Part shown: positions 1 through 5,111 of the stretch, piece by piece
Layout: every line of letters begins with the position of its first letter
Numbering within the stretch: the stretch's first letter is position 1
NCBI GenBank assembly: GCA_937922005.1
Contig: CAKZWV010000072.1
Span: forward strand, 1-5,111
DNA from: an uncultured Clostridia bacterium
GTDB taxonomy: Bacteria; Bacillota; Clostridia; Saccharofermentanales; DTU023
Reading direction: 5' to 3'
DNA: 5,111 bases
Program-made: the position numbers and the translations under genes
The notes under the pieces: generated by a model
Told to the model about the DNA's origin: nothing
Seen by the model: the letters and a program-made list of their open reading frames with translations, nothing else
Database searches by the model: none

Positions 1-64
1 GAAGAAATATCTAGCAACTTCTTGTTTCCATATCATATTCTTTCATATTCTAAGGAGATAAACT

Positions 65-1771
65 ATGAAGCAGATAAAGAAATTCTTCGGACAGGGCACG
101 GCAAAGCACTCTCTGTCCCTGGTTCTCGTTCTCATTCTTGTGAGTTTGCTGGCCTTGTGGGCAAGTGGCTGCACAAATGAGTCTAAAGAGCGTAGTGGAA
201 AAAAGCTCAAGGCAAAAGCTGCCACGGGAAAGGATAAAAAAACGTCTGGTGCGGCCTTTGACAATGAAGATACTGACGCTGACAAAGCCGCCAAAAAGAA
301 AAAGACTGACGCCAATGGTGGGAACGTCGACGCTGACGAGGGGAAACATGAAGAAGACTTCGAAGATGACGAAGAGTTTGAAGATGATGAGGATTCGGAT
401 GATTTTGAAGACGTAGACCATCTGGAAGAGGTCAAGCATCAAGAAGACTCAGAAGACACCGAGCACAAGGACACGAACCCAAAATCCGACGACCAAGAAG
501 AACTTGAAGAGCATGAAAACTCTGATGAATCCGACGATGATGAAGGAGTATTTGTAAATTCTGAGGATGATTACGAGGATTACGAGGATTACGAGGATAT
601 TGAGCCGGTCGAAGCTGACGCCAAGGATGATAGCCAAGGCGAGAGTGAAAGCAAGGGTAAGAGCGATGTAGACAGCAAGAGCAAAAGCAAGAGCGATGTG
701 GACAGTAAAGACAAGATCAACAACAAGGGCAAAAAGGAGAATGCCCAGGAAGTGCCAACGGCAGAGATTACAGATTTCATCCACCAAGTAGATCTGCGCC
801 TGTATACCCTAGCTGGCTGGGTAGAAAAGGAAGAGGAAGCAACGATTGATCCGGAAGTTTTCATGGATGATTCCCTCAATCCCTATCATCTCATCTTAGA
901 CCCAGAATACTCCACCATGCAGAAACTTCAAGATGCGGTTACTCAGGTCTTTGACGCTGACTATGCCCGTCGCCTTTTTACCATTTTTAACGCAGAATAT
1001 GCAGATCTCACGAACTTTTGGGAAAAAGATAATCGTCTCTATGTTCGCCAAGATAAGCTAAAATTTCATGAAATAATCCCAAAAAACTACTATACAGGCG
1101 AAGGGCCTATTGCCATATCCATCAAACCCTTCTCAGATCCAGCTGCCCCCTATCCTCTCTATGAGGTCAAGACTACGGATAACCAGGGAAAGACCGTTCT
1201 GCTCATGCTAAAAGAGGTGAAGGGACATTTTTACGTGACTTGTTTACTCACTGCTGGACCCGACTATAAGGGATTCGTCCCGACAAAAGAATTTGAGAAA
1301 ATCAAATCCGAGGTCAATGCCATCATCCAAGCTGAGAACCAATTTATTACAGGAAATGGCATGCAATTAGCGGATGATTATGAAGAAGTCGATGATAGCT
1401 GGCTGGTCGAGGTTACCGATCCTAGATTTCCCACGATCGAAGCTCTCCGGACGGAGGCTAAGAAGTACTTTACTGATGAATTCATCAAAAAAATGCAATT
1501 TTTTGAAGGCGATCCTCACCTATATGAAGAACATCATGGCAAGGTCTACCGCGGCGTGAGTGGCGAGCCATGGGAAGCGGAAAAAATTGAAAATTGCCAG
1601 GCTGTGAGATTAAATGACGGAAATATCTTGATTTGTTTCCCCGTCCCGAGGGATGTAACCATTTGTTATCGGTTGACAAAAGAAGATGGCCATTGGAAAT
1701 TGGCCGCTACAGATGAAAATCTCGAGCTCTTTTATTTCTCCGAAGAGGATGAAGAAGAGGATGAAAACTAA
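65..1771 (+). CDS. Putative lipoprotein with acidic low-complexity stalk and two related C-terminal domains
   Basis: I do not recognise a named family over the whole 568 residues. The start is supported by AAGGAG at 52-57, 7 nt before the ATG. The N-terminus is a lipoprotein signal: basic residues (MKQIKK), a hydrophobic run at about 17-32 and a lipobox ASGC with the lipid-modified Cys36, so the protein should be anchored on the outer face of the membrane. Then come a Lys-rich stretch (41-80), a very Asp/Glu-rich stretch (about 88-187, including a DYE repeat at 169-178) and a Lys/Ser-rich stretch with a repeated KSDVDSK (199-215). The folded part seems to be two copies of one domain, about 234-396 and 409-556: each has a 'DP..(S/P)T...L' helix, a 'F.D.(Y/F)' segment, a '(R/K)(L/V)Y' strand and a terminal 'K..GH(F/W)' strand. 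The layout faintly recalls IseA-like or NTF2-like domains of Gram-positive cell-wall proteins, but that is inference. The C-terminus is again acidic. The antitoxin gene follows after 18 nt with no terminator between, so the two are probably co-transcribed. Confidence 0.9.
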   Translation: MKQIKKFFGQGTAKHSLSLVLVLILVSLLALWASGCTNESKERSGKKLKAKAATGKDKKTSGAAFDNEDTDADKAAKKKKTDANGGNVDADEGKHEEDFEDDEEFEDDEDSDDFEDVDHLEEVKHQEDSEDTEHKDTNPKSDDQEELEEHENSDESDDDEGVFVNSEDDYEDYEDYEDIEPVEADAKDDSQGESESKGKSDVDSKSKSKSDVDSKDKINNKGKKENAQEVPTAEITDFIHQVDLRLYTLAGWVEKEEEATIDPEVFMDDSLNPYHLILDPEYSTMQKLQDAVTQVFDADYARRLFTIFNAEYADLTNFWEKDNRLYVRQDKLKFHEIIPKNYYTGEGPIAISIKPFSDPAAPYPLYEVKTTDNQGKTVLLMLKEVKGHFYVTCLLTAGPDYKGFVPTKEFEKIKSEVNAIIQAENQFITGNGMQLADDYEEVDDSWLVEVTDPRFPTIEALRTEAKKYFTDEFIKKMQFFEGDPHLYEEHHGKVYRGVSGEPWEAEKIENCQAVRLNDGNILICFPVPRDVTICYRLTKEDGHWKLAATDENLELFYFSEEDEEEDEN

Positions 1772-4700
1772 GCCCAGGAGGTGTTTGATATGAAAGACTC
1801 AACCGTAAGTGCTTGCGTTGAAAATGATGTTAAAATTGAAGCAGAAGACATCCTGCAAAAGCTCGGCGTTCCTGTTTCTGTTGTAATCAATTCCCTTTAC
1901 CGTCAGATCATTTATCATCATGGTGTTCCCTTCTCTCTGACGATTCCATCAGAGCCAAGAACTGTTGATGCAATGTCTGACGCCGAACTCGATGCAAAAC
2001 TCCAACACAGTTACGCACAGGCGATTGCCGGTGAGGGGAGACCAATGAGTGCGGTGTTTGACGATCTGGAAAGGAGCCTCAACATCCGGTAAGGTGTATA
2101 TTCTGAACGTAATCTATGCCAAGCGGGATCAGCTCAGAGCATTGAAAAATATGAATCTGCACGATTCACAGAAAGGCAGTCCTTATTCGTAAGGGCTGCT
2201 TTTATCTGTCACCAATCTCATGCCATGTCGCCAATTTGCAAAAAGTCTTCCCAAAAGGTAAAATAGTTCTGTTCTAAAAGATCCCGCAGCTCTCTCCAGA
2301 CGATCATTTTCTTCTGGGACGCTGCGGAAATGAGGAGACGCTAGCTGATAGCGTCTCATGCAAAGGAGCTACTGATGGCAAATAATACGAGTGATGCAAC
2401 CTTTCAAGAAGAAGTCTTAAAGGCCCCGGCTGCTGTGGTCGATTTTTGGGCCCCCTGGTGTCAACCCTGTCAGATGCTGGGTCCCGTGATCGATAAGCTT
2501 GCGACGGAGTACGAAGGAAAAGTTCCCATTTTTAAACTGAATGTTGATGAAAATCGGGAAACCGCTTCGAAATACCACGTTATGAGTATTCCCACGGTTC
2601 TTTTCTTTAAGAATGGGGAAGTCGAAGATCAGATGATCGGCTTGCAGGCTGAAGACGCCCTCAAGGAAAAAATAGATAAGCTTATCTAATTATTTTTATC
2701 CATTATTTTTCGCCGCCCCACAAAGGCGGCGTTTTTTTAGGAAATTTTCCCTCGTCTTGATCATTTATAATCTTTTTTATGACGTTTTCTAAACGTTTTT
2801 TATGATTTAGGAGTTTTTGCCATGTCAGCTTCAACTGTCGACTTTCCAAGTGATCTTGCTTTTAGCCTTGAGCTCATCGCTAAACACGCCCAGCTTTGTC
2901 TATCTGCCGCCCAGCAAAAGGAAGCCGACCAGGCCTTCGTGCGTCAGTCTGGCCTCCCCTCTCTCGTTTTGATGGAGCAGGCGGCCTCGGGAATCAGTCA
3001 AAAAATCCTCGATTTTATGGAAAAGGATCAAATCGAAAAGGGCCAAATTGAAATAGGCCCAATTGAAAAAGGTCAAGGGGAGGCTTCTCGCCTCCTTATT
3101 CTGGCTGGGGGTGGAAATAATGGAGGGGATGCCCTAGCGGTGGGACGCCAGCTCTTTGCTTTGACTGACCGCCGTTTGCCCCTTGAACTCACAATTTACC
3201 TGGTCAGCCCCAAACCCCTCCAGGGGGACGCCTTAGCTCAATATCAGGCCATCCTTGCCGACCCCAAGCTAAAGGAGTGCTTGGTCGACTGGAAAAAGGA
3301 CGGGGAAGAGATGAGGGAGTATTTGCAGCAGGGAGGAAGAGCCTACATTTTGGATGGGATTTTTGGCTCGGGTTTTAAGGCGTCACGGCCCATGGATCCG
3401 GAGCTTGTCAGGATTATTGAGACGATTCAAGAGGTCCGGGCGCAAAGGGACGGAATCACCGTGGTGGCTGTGGATCTCCCAACCGGTTTGGAGGCGGCAG
3501 GGTGTCGACGGGGCGAGGCTGTGTTGACGGCGGACTTGACGATGACGATGTCGGGACCCAAGGCCTCTCTCCTCCTGGATCCCAATTTTATGGACGTGGG
3601 GGAAGTCGAAACCGTGCCGATTTCCATGCATCAAGCCTTTCTGAAAGCAACCATCCAAGGGCTGGATGAGACCGGGGCAGAACCGCCTCTTTATTGGCCT
3701 CAAGTCTCCTGCGGGCAGGCGATTCTGCGACATTTTGCGACACCTGCCAACATGCACAAATTATCCTTCGCCAAGTCTCTCTTCATCGGGGGCGACGTAG
3801 GGATGACCGGAGCCTTGGTCTTAGCAGCCCGGGCTTGTTTGGCATTAGGATGTCCTTACCTCACCATCAAAGCCATAGATGAGGGGGCGGCAACGAAGAC
3901 TCTCTTGGCCGAGCTCTTGCCGGAGGCCTTGACCTTGTCAGAAGACTGGGACACGGACCTTTACCAGGCCATCGCCATTGGCCCAGGCTTAGGGACGGGT
4001 CAGACTGCCCGTGACCTCCTGAGGAAGGTCCTTCTAAGTTCTGCGGTTCTTGTCTGTGATGCTGACGCACTCAACCTCCTTGCCAGTGATGAGGGGCTCA
4101 TGGAACTCCTCACCCGGCGAGGAAAAGAGGGAAAAGTCTCTATTCTCACTCCCCACTGGGGAGAGTATCGGCGTCTGGTACAGTGCCTCTCGCCTGATCA
4201 AAGTGCAGGGCGGGTGGTAGAACAGGTGAAGGTTGCGAGGCTAGATCCCGTCAAGGCGGCCGAATCCGATCCCATAGAGGCGAAGGAAATGGACCCCGTA
4301 GAAACTGCCAAACTCGACCCGGTAAAGGCGGCCCGAGAGCTGTGCCAGGCATGTCAAGCCATCGTCTACCTGAAATCAGCTCGTCCCATTTTGGTAGAGC
4401 CTTGGACTTTAACTGCCCAGATTTTGACTTATGGAACTAAAAAGCTGGCTAAGGCTGGGAGCGGGGATACTTTGACTGGGAGCATTTTGGCCTGTCTAAG
4501 CCAAGGCATTCCTCCTCTCTTAGCAGTTACTTTAGCTGCCATGCTCCAATGTTTTGGCAGCCAACGGGGAGGTCCTGACTTTCGGATCTCTGACCTCCCT
4601 AGGCTGATGGCGGAGGTGAAGGCGGAGTGGGCAGTGGAAAGTCGCTAGTACTGACTTAAAACACGATGCGCACGCCAGGGAAGTCAAGGTACTATCAATA

Positions 4701-5111
4701 AGGTACGTTATGTTGATGGACCATTCTGGGCAGTTGACACCATGTTTTATACCGAAATCGACATCCAAAAAGTGCTACCGCTCTTTCTCTTTTATCTAAT
4801 GTCGCAGTATAACCTTGAACTTTTAAATGAAGGTACGACAGTGCCTAGTCTTAGAGCTGCTACGCTCAACAACTTTGAGCTAAACATCCCTAATATCGAG
4901 AATCAGAAGCAAGTCATAGCACTGCTAGCCCCACTAGACCAAAAAATCACTCTCAATCAACAGATAAATAATAATCTGTTCCTATCAGATTCTTTTGAAA
5001 TAAAGGACTTCTTCTGTGTCAAATGCAGGCTTCGAAGTATTCGTCAACCCAAACCCATTGGCTTCGTAAAAAGCTCTGGCGCGATAGTTTTCCCTAAATA
5101 CCCACAAAAAC

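Overview
The window looks like a Bacillota (Firmicutes) chromosome, probably an anaerobic clostridial lineage. The evidence is strong AGGAG-type ribosome binding sites at fixed spacing, SigA-like promoters, U-tailed intrinsic terminators, a long surface lipoprotein and a RelB/DinJ antitoxin. I cannot name the genus. Base composition is uneven: the nnr gene is visibly richer in G+C than the lipoprotein gene on its left and the gene remnant on its right.

Layout, left to right. (1) Positions 65-1771 encode a lipoprotein with a charge-segregated low-complexity stalk and two related C-terminal domains. (2) 18 nt after it, at 1790-2092, lies a RelB/DinJ-family antitoxin with no intact toxin beside it; a 32-codon open frame follows and an intrinsic terminator closes the unit at about 2172-2203. 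(3) A new unit begins with a SigA-like promoter at 2236-2264 and a leader of roughly 100 nt holding two hairpins. It expresses thioredoxin (2375-2689), whose active site reads WCQPC, and ends at a strong terminator (2711-2738). (4) A third unit, with a TATAAT box at 2766-2771, encodes the bifunctional NAD(P)HX repair enzyme Nnr (2822-4648). It carries a separate in-frame tandem repeat in each of its two catalytic domains. (5) Directly after the nnr stop lies a fragment of a type I restriction specificity subunit (HsdS), truncated at both ends. It abuts the 3' end of a GNAT acetyltransferase gene that enters from the right on the minus strand and is cut by the window edge.

The thioredoxin and Nnr units are both housekeeping redox or cofactor maintenance: thiol-disulfide reduction, and repair of hydrated NADH/NADPH. 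They are adjacent but separately transcribed. The lipoprotein/antitoxin pair and the HsdS remnant look like accessory material on either side. I do not see a clear new multi-gene system. The most unusual observations are the repeat-expanded Nnr, the duplicated-domain acidic lipoprotein linked to an orphan antitoxin, the structured thioredoxin leader and the hsdS scar.
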